A stretch of 16,524 nt of DNA from Chlamydiota bacterium (GCA_021772235.1 JAJFMI010000108.1:1-16524); one strand, 5' to 3'. Counted from the first letter of the stretch, positions 7,172 through 13,903 are shown. Translations and numbers: made by a program. The notes: generated from the letters alone by a model not told the origin.

Positions 7172-8383
7172 TTAGAAGTCTAAACGAACTTCCAATGTTA
7201 GCCCGTGAAAACTCACATCTTCGCCAATTCTTTCATAGCGCCAGAATGTTGAATCATCAGGTTTTAGCATTTGGTTAGCGCCCCACAGATAGTGGTTCTC
7301 ATAACCAAACTTGATTCCGATATGCTGCTGATCATCATTTAAGTATGTATCATAAGCAACACCAAGACCAATTGTTGAGTTAGGTGTGAAACGGTTCATG
7401 TCCGCATCTAAGCTAACTCTGTTTGCAGATAGTAAGCTGTAGCTTTCTTTGTGTGAAACATCATAGTGTCCATAAAGGAACGCAAGTGATAAGTCACCGT
7501 AGATGCTAAAGTCATAACCAAGTTTCCATTTAGTGTTGAAACCCATACGTGGTCCCAAACCTTTGAAATCAGACTGATCAGTCACTTTAACAGTGTTTTC
7601 ACCAAGTCCAAGGTTATTATCAAAAGCAACTCCGCCTACATAGCGTGTTTTTTGGCTCAAGTCAACCCAAGCAGCTGTTAAGCCGATGAAAGGACGAAGA
7701 GACAACTTTTGGCTAACAAAGAAATGACGACCCATTTCTAAATCGATACGATCGTAATCTACGTTAAATTGTGATTTAGCACCCTGTGCAAACAAGAATG
7801 ATCCAACATTCCCTGCTTGACCGTTAGGGTTTGTGATTCCAGCAGAAGCTTTCAAAGGAACAACAATGCTGTTTCTTCCCGGGCTTGTGCTTGATGAATC
7901 ACCGCTATCAAGTCTTGTGTATTGTGCAAATACATCCCAACCATCATGTTGGAAGTTATATCCAGCACCAACTTTGAATCCCCAATCCCAATCAAAGTCG
8001 ATATCTTTTACACGACCGCTGATTGCAAGGCCTTCGCCTGCATTTTGGATAGGCTCTCTAAGAAGTTGTGGAGAGTTGTCTGTGTAAGCGAACTCAGTTC
8101 CACCTACTTTTGGATGCCAATAAATAGCATCTACGGATACGAACCAGCCTGGGCAGGAGCATCCGCTCTGTTTAATTTCAGGGCGAGCATTCGCAAGACG
8201 CGCTCCACAAGTTTGCGCAGTTACTTCGCAACCACACATACTTAATGGTACGTCCATATAGACGCAGTCCATTTTTTGCTCTAGCTGAGCGACTCTTTCA
8301 TTAGTACTCATAGCACCGTAACCGCAAGCGGTAGCAAGCACTGCAAGACCAAAAGAGACTTTGCTTAGCATGTTATTGTTCAT
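7172..8383 (-). CDS. MOMP-like outer membrane beta-barrel protein (Lpg1974-type), paralogue 2, probably the major one
   Basis: A 403-aa protein with a signal peptide (MNNNMLSKVSFGLAVLATACGYGA), then the heptad segment NERVAQLEQKM, then a cysteine-rich stretch (residues about 39-76, including CGCEVTAQTCGA and CSCPGW), then the beta-barrel body ending LEVRLDF. Shared blocks include AIYWHPKVGGTEFAY, VKDIDFDWDWGFKVGAGYNF, EMGRHFFVSQKLSLRPFIGL and GLGPRMGFNTKW. Predicted to be a porin of the outer membrane. The extra cysteines suggest disulfide cross-linking, as in the chlamydial outer membrane complex (inference). It has a strong, well-spaced ribosome-binding site (GAGGTAAACA before the ATG), a leader of about 200 bp and a perfect terminator, so it looks like the most strongly expressed of the three. 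Confidence 0.88.
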   Translation of the reverse strand: MNNNMLSKVSFGLAVLATACGYGAMSTNERVAQLEQKMDCVYMDVPLSMCGCEVTAQTCGARLANARPEIKQSGCSCPGWFVSVDAIYWHPKVGGTEFAYTDNSPQLLREPIQNAGEGLAISGRVKDIDFDWDWGFKVGAGYNFQHDGWDVFAQYTRLDSGDSSSTSPGRNSIVVPLKASAGITNPNGQAGNVGSFLFAQGAKSQFNVDYDRIDLEMGRHFFVSQKLSLRPFIGLTAAWVDLSQKTRYVGGVAFDNNLGLGENTVKVTDQSDFKGLGPRMGFNTKWKLGYDFSIYGDLSLAFLYGHYDVSHKESYSLLSANRVSLDADMNRFTPNSTIGLGVAYDTYLNDDQQHIGIKFGYENHYLWGANQMLKPDDSTFWRYERIGEDVSFHGLTLEVRLDF

Positions 8384-8582
8384 TGTTTACCTCACAAGGG
8401 TTTAAATAGATAATTTTTTTACTACGCCTTTACCGGACAACGTCCAATGCAAGCGTATATATTTGTCCCTATCCACCGGTATAATAAAAAACTATTTATT
8501 TTAAAACATTTTTTTAAAGTTTTTTATTTAACTAACTAATAATAATGAGAAAGAAAAGACTAAATCGCTAAAATGGAATTAG
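8384..8582 (-). promoter_or_regulatory. AT-rich promoter and leader region of outer membrane protein 2
   Basis: This 199-bp gap has no ORF. On the minus strand a TATTAT hexamer (8486-8481) sits in a very A+T-rich surround, as is common for chlamydial sigma66 promoters, which would give a 5' leader of about 90 nt. A poor -35 region is all that can be seen. The ribosome-binding site GAGGT is directly before the start codon. No GC-rich terminator is visible after the upstream gene, so read-through from paralogue 3 is possible. Confidence 0.35.
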
Positions 8583-9704
8583 TTAAAAATCAATTCGGAA
8601 GCGCAAATCAATTCCATAAAGCATAAGATCTTCCGAATAATGCTGCCACTTTAGAGTAGATGCGTCATTAATATTGAAGAATTGATTGACCCGCCACCAG
8701 TGTTGCGCCTCAAATCCAACGCTAACAACTGTATGATAATTGCAGTCCGCCCAATAGCGCGCCCAAGCCAGACCTGCTTGAATTTCTCCCATGGGAAGAA
8801 AACGATGCATAGAAGTTGTGATTTTTAAACGGTTATCATGATTAGCGCTGAATTTTTCAAAATGCTCAATATCATAGTAACCGTAAAGAATCCCGAGAGC
8901 CGCATTAGCAAAAACGCTAAACTCTTTTCCAATTGACCAGTCTGTATCAAACCCCACCCTAGGACCAACGCAATCCAACTCCATTTCATCACGAATGTGA
9001 ATGCTATTTACCCCTAAACCGCCATCGGGAATTTCTCCACCGGAATAAGTAACCTTCTGCTCAACATCAAACCAAGCAGCCGTTGGGCCAAAGTGTGGAC
9101 GGACGGAAAGGCGCCGCGAAAGATAGAAGTTGCGCCCCAACCCTACGTCCAATCTTAGGAAATCAAAATCTAAACTAGATTTTGCCGAAGCGGCATGAGA
9201 GAAATCAAAGTCAAAACCAGGAGTCACAAATAGAATGCGAGAGTATCCTTTTTGTGGAATAATGGCATTATTTCTACCAGCACTTAAGCTCGCGCTATTA
9301 TTTGTATCAAAGTAGGTGAACTCCGCACAAAGATCCCAGCCATCATATTCAAACTGGTAACCAAGGCCAACACGCAGCCCCCAGTCCCACTGAAAACTCA
9401 TCGCTTTTTCAGAACCTTTTAATGGAAATGTTGGCATTTCTGCTCGAAAACCGAGCTGGTTAGAACTGGCAGCAAACTCCGTTCCGCCCATTGCCATGCG
9501 AAAAAAAAGCGCATCGATTGTGAAAAACCAATGATAGCAATCATCCACAAGTTGTGGACTTGCCTCAGCCGTTGTCACTCCATTTGTCCCAATGGGATTC
9601 TCAACATAGATTGTAGAAAGCTGCTGCTCTAATTGCGTAACACGATCGTCAATACTTGCGCCAAACACAGCCGCGCAACATAAACTGAAAAAGAAAACCC
9701 TCAT
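8583..9704 (-). CDS. MOMP-like outer membrane beta-barrel protein (Lpg1974-type), paralogue 3
   Basis: A 373-aa protein with a signal peptide (MRVFFFSLCCAAVFGAS), the same heptad segment as its neighbours (DDRVTQLEQQL), and a beta-rich body ending LRFRIDF. Paralogous blocks are ALFFRMAMGGTEFAA, MSFQWDWGLRVGLGYQF, LGRNFYLSRRLSVRPHFG and CVGPRVGFDTDW. It is more divergent than the other two: the WHPKVGG block has become FRMAMGG. Predicted outer membrane porin. The ribosome-binding site AGGGAGAG is strong but lies inside a hairpin (9706-9731) that ends one base before the start codon. Only 48 bp separate it from the glucokinase stop, so it may be transcribed with that gene. Confidence 0.85.
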   Translation of the reverse strand: MRVFFFSLCCAAVFGASIDDRVTQLEQQLSTIYVENPIGTNGVTTAEASPQLVDDCYHWFFTIDALFFRMAMGGTEFAASSNQLGFRAEMPTFPLKGSEKAMSFQWDWGLRVGLGYQFEYDGWDLCAEFTYFDTNNSASLSAGRNNAIIPQKGYSRILFVTPGFDFDFSHAASAKSSLDFDFLRLDVGLGRNFYLSRRLSVRPHFGPTAAWFDVEQKVTYSGGEIPDGGLGVNSIHIRDEMELDCVGPRVGFDTDWSIGKEFSVFANAALGILYGYYDIEHFEKFSANHDNRLKITTSMHRFLPMGEIQAGLAWARYWADCNYHTVVSVGFEAQHWWRVNQFFNINDASTLKWQHYSEDLMLYGIDLRFRIDF

Positions 9705-9705
9705 G

Positions 9706-9731
9706 ACACTCTCCCTGAAGAGGGTGAGTGT
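9706..9731 (-). promoter_or_regulatory. hairpin covering the ribosome-binding site of outer membrane protein 3
   Basis: On the minus strand ACACTC-A-CCCT, loop CTTC, AGGG-A-GAGTGT forms a 10-bp stem with a single A-A mismatch and a 4-nt loop. The 3' arm contains the whole Shine-Dalgarno sequence (AGGGAGAG), and the stem ends one base before the ATG. It has no following T-tract, so it is not an intrinsic terminator. The hairpin is seen directly; control of translation is inferred. Confidence 0.6.
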
Positions 9732-9752
9732 ATTAATAGACTCTTTTTTTAG

Positions 9753-10682
9753 CTAGAATTTTTTTGCAAAGGCGTGGGCCCCAAGAAGGGCCGTCTCTTC
9801 ATTGAGGATGATTTTCACAGGAATGGAAAGAAGCAGTTCTGCAAAACGCCCCTTTTCGATAAAGGCTTTCATAAAATGATCGCGCATCTTCGATGCTATT
9901 TTGGGGGCAATGCCGCCACCAATAAAAACACCCCCGAGAGACATAAACTTTAATGCGGTATTTCCCGCCTCAGCACCATACATGGAAATAAACCAGTCAA
10001 CCGCACGCAAACAGACAGAACTTTCCTGCTGAGAAATAAAACGCTCTCCCGAATCCACATCTGGATCGCGCTCCCCACGTCCTGTTTCTACCAAAAAATC
10101 ATAAATATTTTTCATGCCGGGTCCAGAAAGAATTCGCTCATAAGAGACGTGTCCAAAACGTTTTTGCAAAAATTGAAAAAGCGCCACCTCTTCCTCACTG
10201 CGCGGGGCGAAGTCGGCATGCCCCCCTTCGCAAGCAAAAGGCGTATGATGCTTTCCATCAAAAAAAAGACCCGCCTCGCCAAGGCCTGTTCCAGCAGAAA
10301 CAAGAGCCTGATTCCCCTCTTGCACCTCGCCCTCATTTAAAACATGAAATTCCTCAGCTCTCAACACACTAATGCCATAAGCATTCGCTTCTAAATCATT
10401 GAGCAGGCCGACTTTTTCAACCCCTAAGTTTTTTGCGATCTCCTTTCCATCAACAATCCACGGTAGATTTGTTGCTATACATTTCCCCCCGCGAACCGGG
10501 CCGGCAATTCCAAAAGAGGCCGCGGAGAGCTGAACTTTTTCCTGCGCAAGAAACTCTTGCACAATTACCCCAAGACTCGCAAACTCACGACTCGGAAAAC
10601 GTTTTTCTACAACTCGTTTATCACCATCAAAAAGCGCAAGATGCGTCTTAGTACCACCAATATCGCCTGCTAATATAACCAT
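9753..10682 (-). CDS. glk: glucokinase (group A, non-ROK)
   Basis: Phosphorylates glucose to glucose 6-phosphate with ATP, feeding glycolysis or glycogen synthesis. From the ATG at 10680-10682 it is 309 aa. Motifs: GDIGGTKT (residues 6-13, phosphate loop), GPV (61-63), TNLPW (71-75), LLNDLEANAYG (93-103) with the catalytic Asp96, GTGLGEAG (131-138), and EGGHADFAP (152-160), the glucose-binding Glu-Gly-Gly-His of E. coli Glk-type enzymes. The ROK zinc motif is absent. An ATG three codons earlier (10691) is also possible; a longer 328-codon reading would run into recA and is unlikely. The gene is divergent from recA and upstream of the porin cluster. Chlamydiaceae lack hexokinase and import glucose 6-phosphate, so its presence supports an environmental chlamydia. 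Confidence 0.92.
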   Translation of the reverse strand: MVILAGDIGGTKTHLALFDGDKRVVEKRFPSREFASLGVIVQEFLAQEKVQLSAASFGIAGPVRGGKCIATNLPWIVDGKEIAKNLGVEKVGLLNDLEANAYGISVLRAEEFHVLNEGEVQEGNQALVSAGTGLGEAGLFFDGKHHTPFACEGGHADFAPRSEEEVALFQFLQKRFGHVSYERILSGPGMKNIYDFLVETGRGERDPDVDSGERFISQQESSVCLRAVDWFISMYGAEAGNTALKFMSLGGVFIGGGIAPKIASKMRDHFMKAFIEKGRFAELLLSIPVKIILNEETALLGAHAFAKKF

Positions 10683-10685
10683 ACT

Positions 10686-10714
10686 TTGCATGATATGGCT
10701 TTGCCAGTTATGAT
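10686..10714 (+). promoter_or_regulatory. recA promoter (sigma70/sigma66 type)
   Basis: TTGCAT at 10686-10691 and TATGAT at 10709-10714 are separated by exactly 17 bp, matching 4/6 and 5/6 of the -35 and -10 consensus. Transcription would begin near 10721, giving a short leader of about 17 nt that contains the GAGG ribosome-binding site for recA. The -35 overlaps the possible start codons of glk on the other strand. Confidence 0.55.
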
Positions 10715-10737
10715 AAAAGCTAAAATGAGGTACACCC

Positions 10738-11754
10738 ATGTCTGATAACTCTGCAAAAAAGAAAGCGCTGGAAGCAGCCGTCGCTCATATCGAAAAACAG
10801 TTTGGTGAAGGGGCAATTATGACCCTAGGTAGCCATACCGCAAACCGCAACTTTCAAGTCATTCCCACAGGTGCTATCTCTCTCGATTTAGCATTAGGAA
10901 TCGGCGGCGTGCCGCGCGGACGAATTGTAGAAATTTACGGACCAGAATCATCTGGAAAATCTACACTTGCTACGCACATTGTGGCGAGCGCACAAAAACG
11001 CGGAGGCATCTGCGCCTACGTTGATGCAGAACACGCACTAGATCCCGCTTATGCTGCAAAAATCGGCGTAAACGTCGACGAACTCATGATATCTCAACCG
11101 AGCAGCGGTGAAGAAGCCCTTAATATTGTGGAAATGCTCGCACGATCCGATGCCGTTGACGTTATCGTCATTGACTCAGTTGCAGCCTTAGTTCCTAAAA
11201 ACGAACTTGATGGAGAAATTGGTGACACACATGTAGGCCTCCAGGCGCGTCTCATGTCACAAGCATTGCGCAAGCTCACATCAACACTTTCTCGCAGCAA
11301 CACCTGCGCCGTATTCATCAACCAGATTCGCGAAAAAATTGGCGTCATGTTTGGGAGTCCAGAGACAACATCAGGCGGCCGCGCCTTAAAGTTTTACTCT
11401 TCCATTCGCATGGATATCCGCCGCATCGCCTCTATTGGTGATACCGGTAACCGCGTAAAAGTCAAAGTCGTAAAAAATAAAATGGCACCGCCGTTCCGTA
11501 TTGCCGAATTTGACATTCTCTTTAATGAAGGCATCTCACGTGAAGGCTCGATCCTAGACCTTGGCGTAGACTTTGGAGTTATTGAGAAAAAAGGCTCATG
11601 GTTTACCTACAAAGACAAGCGCTTTCAAGGACGTGAAGCATTCCGTGAAGAGCTGAAAAGAAATCCCGAGCTTACGAATCTTCTAGAAAAACTCATTTAT
11701 GAAATGACAGAAGAGCGTTTAGGAATTGCGCTTCCACAAGCTCAAAGCGTCTAA
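10738..11754 (+). CDS. recA: RecA recombinase
   Basis: The central DNA strand-exchange ATPase of homologous recombination and repair. At 338 aa it is close to other chlamydial and bacterial RecA proteins, with a short acid-poor C-terminal tail. Motifs: Walker A GPESSGKST at residues 68-76, the DAEHALDP segment (96-103), Walker B VIVIDSVAAL (142-151), loop L1 region GDTHVGLQARLMSQALRKL (162-180) and loop L2 with FINQIREKIGVMFGSPETT (193-211). The ATG has GAGG seven bases upstream and a good promoter before it. No LexA-like box was seen, consistent with the usual absence of an SOS regulon in chlamydiae. Its last 36 bp overlap the 3' end of the convergent prenyl synthase gene. Third codon positions are rich in C and A, unlike the genes right of 13.6 kb. 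Confidence 0.98.
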   Translation: MSDNSAKKKALEAAVAHIEKQFGEGAIMTLGSHTANRNFQVIPTGAISLDLALGIGGVPRGRIVEIYGPESSGKSTLATHIVASAQKRGGICAYVDAEHALDPAYAAKIGVNVDELMISQPSSGEEALNIVEMLARSDAVDVIVIDSVAALVPKNELDGEIGDTHVGLQARLMSQALRKLTSTLSRSNTCAVFINQIREKIGVMFGSPETTSGGRALKFYSSIRMDIRRIASIGDTGNRVKVKVVKNKMAPPFRIAEFDILFNEGISREGSILDLGVDFGVIEKKGSWFTYKDKRFQGREAFREELKRNPELTNLLEKLIYEMTEERLGIALPQAQSV

Positions 11755-12513
11755 ACGATAAGGCAGCTTCGCTGCTGCCGCTTCAAACTCCTGAAGCTCT
11801 TCTTGCAAGAGTTCTTCCGCCCGCTCCTTTCCGAGGAAGCGGGCCATATTTTTTTCCGCACCATCCTCATCAAAATCCGAAAGATCATCTGCAATCTGAA
11901 AAGCAAAACCAAAATGCTTTGCGCAATCCCGTACTACCTCTACAAGCTCGGGATCCCCGCCGCCAAAAAGGTGACCAAAAATAAACGCCGTCTCAAAAAG
12001 CGTTCCCGTCTTCAAATGATGCAGACGCTCCAATTGCTCCCGGCTTGTTTTTGGTGGAAACAGATCATAAAATTGCCCCGTCGTCGCTCCCTTTAAGCCG
12101 GCCGAGCGCGCCGCCTCTTTTACCGCCATGGCGCAAATATCAGAAGAAAACCCCTTCGCGCCCTCGTGAATTTTCTCAAAAGCCGCTGTGATCAAGCCAT
12201 AACTTGCCAAAAGCGCAATCGTCTCACCATAAGCGTGATGCAGAGCTAACTTTCCCCGCCGCCACTGCGCATTATCCATACAAGGAAGATCATCGGCAAT
12301 CAAAGAAGCCGTGTGAAAAAACTCCACAGCAACTGCCGCATCTATCGGCACCCTTCTTTTACCAACAGCCTCTGCAATTTGTAAAACGAGCACCGGACGC
12401 AAGCGTTTTCCGCCGGACAGAAGCGCGTAAATACACGCCTCTTTCAGTCGATGTTCTTCACTCATCCCATCTAAACTGGATTTCAGAGCCTCTTCAACAG
12501 ATTCAAGGAGCAT
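11719..12513 (-). CDS. ispA: polyprenyl (farnesyl/geranylgeranyl-type) diphosphate synthase
   Basis: Chain-elongating trans-prenyltransferase that condenses isopentenyl diphosphate with allylic diphosphates. From the chosen start it is 264 aa, slightly short for the family (about 290-300), chiefly at the C-terminus. Motifs: LLSGGKRLRP (residues 31-40), first aspartate-rich motif DDLPCMD followed by RRGKLALHHAYGE (74-97), GATTGQFYD (142-150), HHLKTG (165-170), and second aspartate-rich motif DDLSDFDED (209-217). Of several nearby ATGs the one at 12511-12513 has AGGA eight bases upstream and begins the conserved region. The ATG at 12519 is the main alternative. Product length (C15 or C20) cannot be told. 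Its 3' end overlaps recA by 36 bp on the opposite strand. From memory the pair with the GlmU-like gene upstream matches CT628-CT629. Confidence 0.93.
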   Translation of the reverse strand: MLLESVEEALKSSLDGMSEEHRLKEACIYALLSGGKRLRPVLVLQIAEAVGKRRVPIDAAVAVEFFHTASLIADDLPCMDNAQWRRGKLALHHAYGETIALLASYGLITAAFEKIHEGAKGFSSDICAMAVKEAARSAGLKGATTGQFYDLFPPKTSREQLERLHHLKTGTLFETAFIFGHLFGGGDPELVEVVRDCAKHFGFAFQIADDLSDFDEDGAEKNMARFLGKERAEELLQEELQEFEAAAAKLPYRLDALSLWKRNS

Positions 12514-12604
12514 AGACATTTTCCTCATCAAAAATTATTCTCAAGAAAACTTGAAGTTCGGTTTTTGGCCGTTCCATCATCACCCTCTTCTTCAGCTCCT
12601 CCAT
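12503..12604 (-). CDS. possible 33-codon leader ORF before the prenyl synthase
   Basis: An ATG at 12602-12604 opens a 33-codon frame beginning MEELKKRVMMERPK and ending in YAP at a TGA (12503-12505) that lies just inside the prenyl synthase reading frame, so the two overlap. The first ATG lacks a Shine-Dalgarno sequence, but internal ATGs at codons 9 and 10 follow a good GAGGG. It is too short to recognise and may be chance; a coupling role in translation is only an inference. Confidence 0.2.
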   Translation of the reverse strand: MEELKKRVMMERPKTELQVFLRIIFDEENVYAP

Positions 12605-12605
12605 C

Positions 12606-12629
12606 GGTCATATTTTTTTGAATATGACC
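12606..12629 (-). repeat. 9-bp perfect hairpin between the GlmU-like gene and ispA
   Basis: GGTCATATT (12606-12614) and AATATGACC (12621-12629) are perfect inverted repeats around a 6-nt loop, starting at the stop codon of the GlmU-like gene. No T-tract follows on the minus strand, so it is not a classical terminator. It might protect the 3' end or attenuate read-through into ispA. Confidence 0.5.
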
Positions 12630-13324
12630 TACTTCGGATCTTGCGAAGAGGGCGCGCTGGAATTGCCAAAATCCCGAGCTTCCAATTCTCTTGAGAATAC
12701 ACCACTAATAGTGCTATTTGGTTTTGCAAAAAAGTTTTTTCTCAAAATCGCTCCAGGATTTGTCACCACATTGCATCCCAATTTTACGCCATCACCCATA
12801 ATTGCCCCGAACTTTCTTAAACCAGTATGATAGACCTGACCATCATGTCGCAACACAACTTCTTTTCCATCCAAACGAAGGTTGCCACATTTGGCGCCTG
12901 CGCCAATATTTACACCGGACCCGACCACTGAGTCTCCAACGAAGTTTAAATGCGGAGCAGCGGAATTCTCCATCATTACAGAGCATTTCACTTCAGAACC
13001 ATGACCGACAACAGAGCCGTTTCCAATAATCGAATAAGGCCGAATTAATGCGCCGTGTCGAATCTGGCAGTCTTCACCGATCCAGACAGGACCTTCGATC
13101 ATGGCAAAAGGATCAACACGCGTACCCTTTCCGACAAAAACCTTATCGCCATGCATGATCATTGCTTGAGAAGAGATGTGACCATTTATCTTACCTAGAT
13201 CTAATTCTTCAAAATAGAAGGGAAGATTGCGTAGGGCTTCCCAAACAAATGTGCACTCATTAAAAAGAGCTTTATGGGAGAAAGCATCTAGGTCGAAAAA
13301 TCTAGCTGGAGAGAAAGGGTTCAT
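12629..13324 (-). CDS. GlmU-like left-handed beta-helix (hexapeptide repeat) protein
   Basis: A 231-aa protein with hexapeptide repeats from about residue 55 to 200 (VFVGKG, VWIGED, SIIGNGSVVGHGSEV, SVVGSGVNIGAGAKCGN). The repeats align in order with the acetyltransferase half of GlmU. APHLNFVGDS..GSGVNIGAG (residues 124-143) corresponds to the GlmU stretch that contains the catalytic histidine, here His125, and Asn148 is in the place of an active-site asparagine. The nucleotidyltransferase half is absent; instead there are about 45 non-repeat residues at the N-terminus (PARFFDLDAF...FVWEALRNLP). So it may acetylate an amino sugar, or be a degenerate or repurposed GlmU. The start ATG is overlapped (ATGA) by the stop of a small upstream ORF. 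From memory it matches CT629, annotated as GlmU-like. Confidence 0.8.
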   Translation of the reverse strand: MNPFSPARFFDLDAFSHKALFNECTFVWEALRNLPFYFEELDLGKINGHISSQAMIMHGDKVFVGKGTRVDPFAMIEGPVWIGEDCQIRHGALIRPYSIIGNGSVVGHGSEVKCSVMMENSAAPHLNFVGDSVVGSGVNIGAGAKCGNLRLDGKEVVLRHDGQVYHTGLRKFGAIMGDGVKLGCNVVTNPGAILRKNFFAKPNSTISGVFSRELEARDFGNSSAPSSQDPK

Positions 13325-13410
13325 GACCTCATGCTACGAAGATCCTTATTAAGAATCCATCTCTTATATAGAAATATATCTTCTTCTTTAAGTGCTGTGG
13401 GAATCTTCAT
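13321..13410 (-). CDS. small 29-codon ORF coupled to the GlmU-like gene
   Basis: An ATG at 13408-13410 with AGGT seven bases upstream opens a 29-codon frame, starting MKIPTALKEEDIFLYKRW and ending LRSMRS. Its TGA stop overlaps the ATG of the GlmU-like gene as ATGA. The good ribosome-binding site, the exact ATGA junction and the lack of other strong initiation signals for the GlmU-like gene argue that it is translated. The peptide is charged, without membrane segment, and I do not recognise it. It could be a leader peptide or the remnant of a longer gene. Confidence 0.4.
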   Translation of the reverse strand: MKIPTALKEEDIFLYKRWILNKDLRSMRS

Positions 13411-13560
13411 AAGTGTACCTATTTCATAGCAAAAGGCTTTGTTCATGAGATGTCAACAGTCTGATCAAGAAAGAGAGTTTTTCAACAGAAACTGTTTATC
13501 GACAAGTTGTGAACAGTTGTATGAACAGAGTTTTGATAGAGTTTCCCACATTTAAAAAAA
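13360..13560. promoter_or_regulatory. A+T-rich region with DnaA-box-like 9-mers, candidate replication origin
   Basis: An A+T-rich tract (about 13360-13400, with TTATATAGAAATATATC) is followed within 160 bp by several DnaA-box-like 9-mers: TTATCGACA at 13496-13504 (8/9 to TTATCCACA), TTTTCAACA at 13479-13487 and TTTCCCACA at 13542-13550 (7/9 each), and CTGTTCACA on the minus strand at 13516-13508. Four AACAG units recur at 13454, 13484, 13512 and 13523. By eye the strand bias of neighbouring genes changes sign here. The function is an inference. Confidence 0.4.
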
Positions 13561-13575
13561 ATAGCCACTAATATT

Positions 13576-13903
13576 CAGTCGGGATGGGCCGTTGGACCCG
13601 CCCCCGCTGCCCCTTGAGACTTACCTTGGCTTGCCAAATCGTGTGCTCGGGCGAGGCCCGTGCAAAGCACTGATGCCTCGACCTGCGCTACGATTTTTCA
13701 TAGCCAATTTAAGTCCTACGTGCGCGCATTCTGCGCGCGGCTATTTTTTGTTGGCGCGCGAAGCGGAGTAACGGGTTCTTATCGCAAAGCAAAATCGAAT
13801 TCTGGCCGCCGCGATAGTATATATGATACGGCGTGGCGGCCGGAATTTGATTTGGCGAAGCGAGAAGGAGACGAGAGGGCAGCGGGGGCGGAGGCCCCGA
13901 CTG
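13576..13903. repeat. GC-rich nested inverted-repeat element, about 330 bp
   Basis: The ends are CAGTCGGG (13576-13583) and CCCGACTG (13896-13903). Inside them are a perfect 15-bp inverted pair (13598-13612 with 13877-13891) and GCCAAATC (13633-13640) with GATTTGGC (13849-13856). Within it lies a separate long hairpin: 13792-13813 pairs with 13832-13853 over 22 positions, the three differences being G-T pairs that would still pair in RNA. A further hairpin GCGCGCA-TTC-TGCGCGC (13722-13738) is followed by TATTTTTT. No convincing protein is encoded. It resembles a MITE- or REP-like element or the remains of a structured RNA. Confidence 0.6.
13722..13749 (+). terminator. terminator-like hairpin inside the inverted-repeat element
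   Basis: A 7-bp all-GC-alternating stem (13722-13728 with 13732-13738) with a TTC loop is followed, after GGCTA, by six T residues on the plus strand. No plus-strand gene precedes it, so it may end an unannotated transcript or simply be part of the repeat. Confidence 0.35.

Noticed and set aside
8430..8460. Small palindrome GGAC-AAC-GTCC in the porin 2 leader as an operator
   Set aside because: Only four base pairs, not better than chance.
10683..10739. N-terminal extension of glucokinase to an ATG at 10739
   Set aside because: It would overlap the recA start and promoter, and the added residues precede the normal family start (MVILAGDIGGTKT).
13423..13456. Perfect -35 TTGACA (minus, 13456-13451) with TATGAA (13428-13423) as promoter for the GlmU-like operon
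   Set aside because: The spacer is 22 bp, too long for a sigma70-type promoter.
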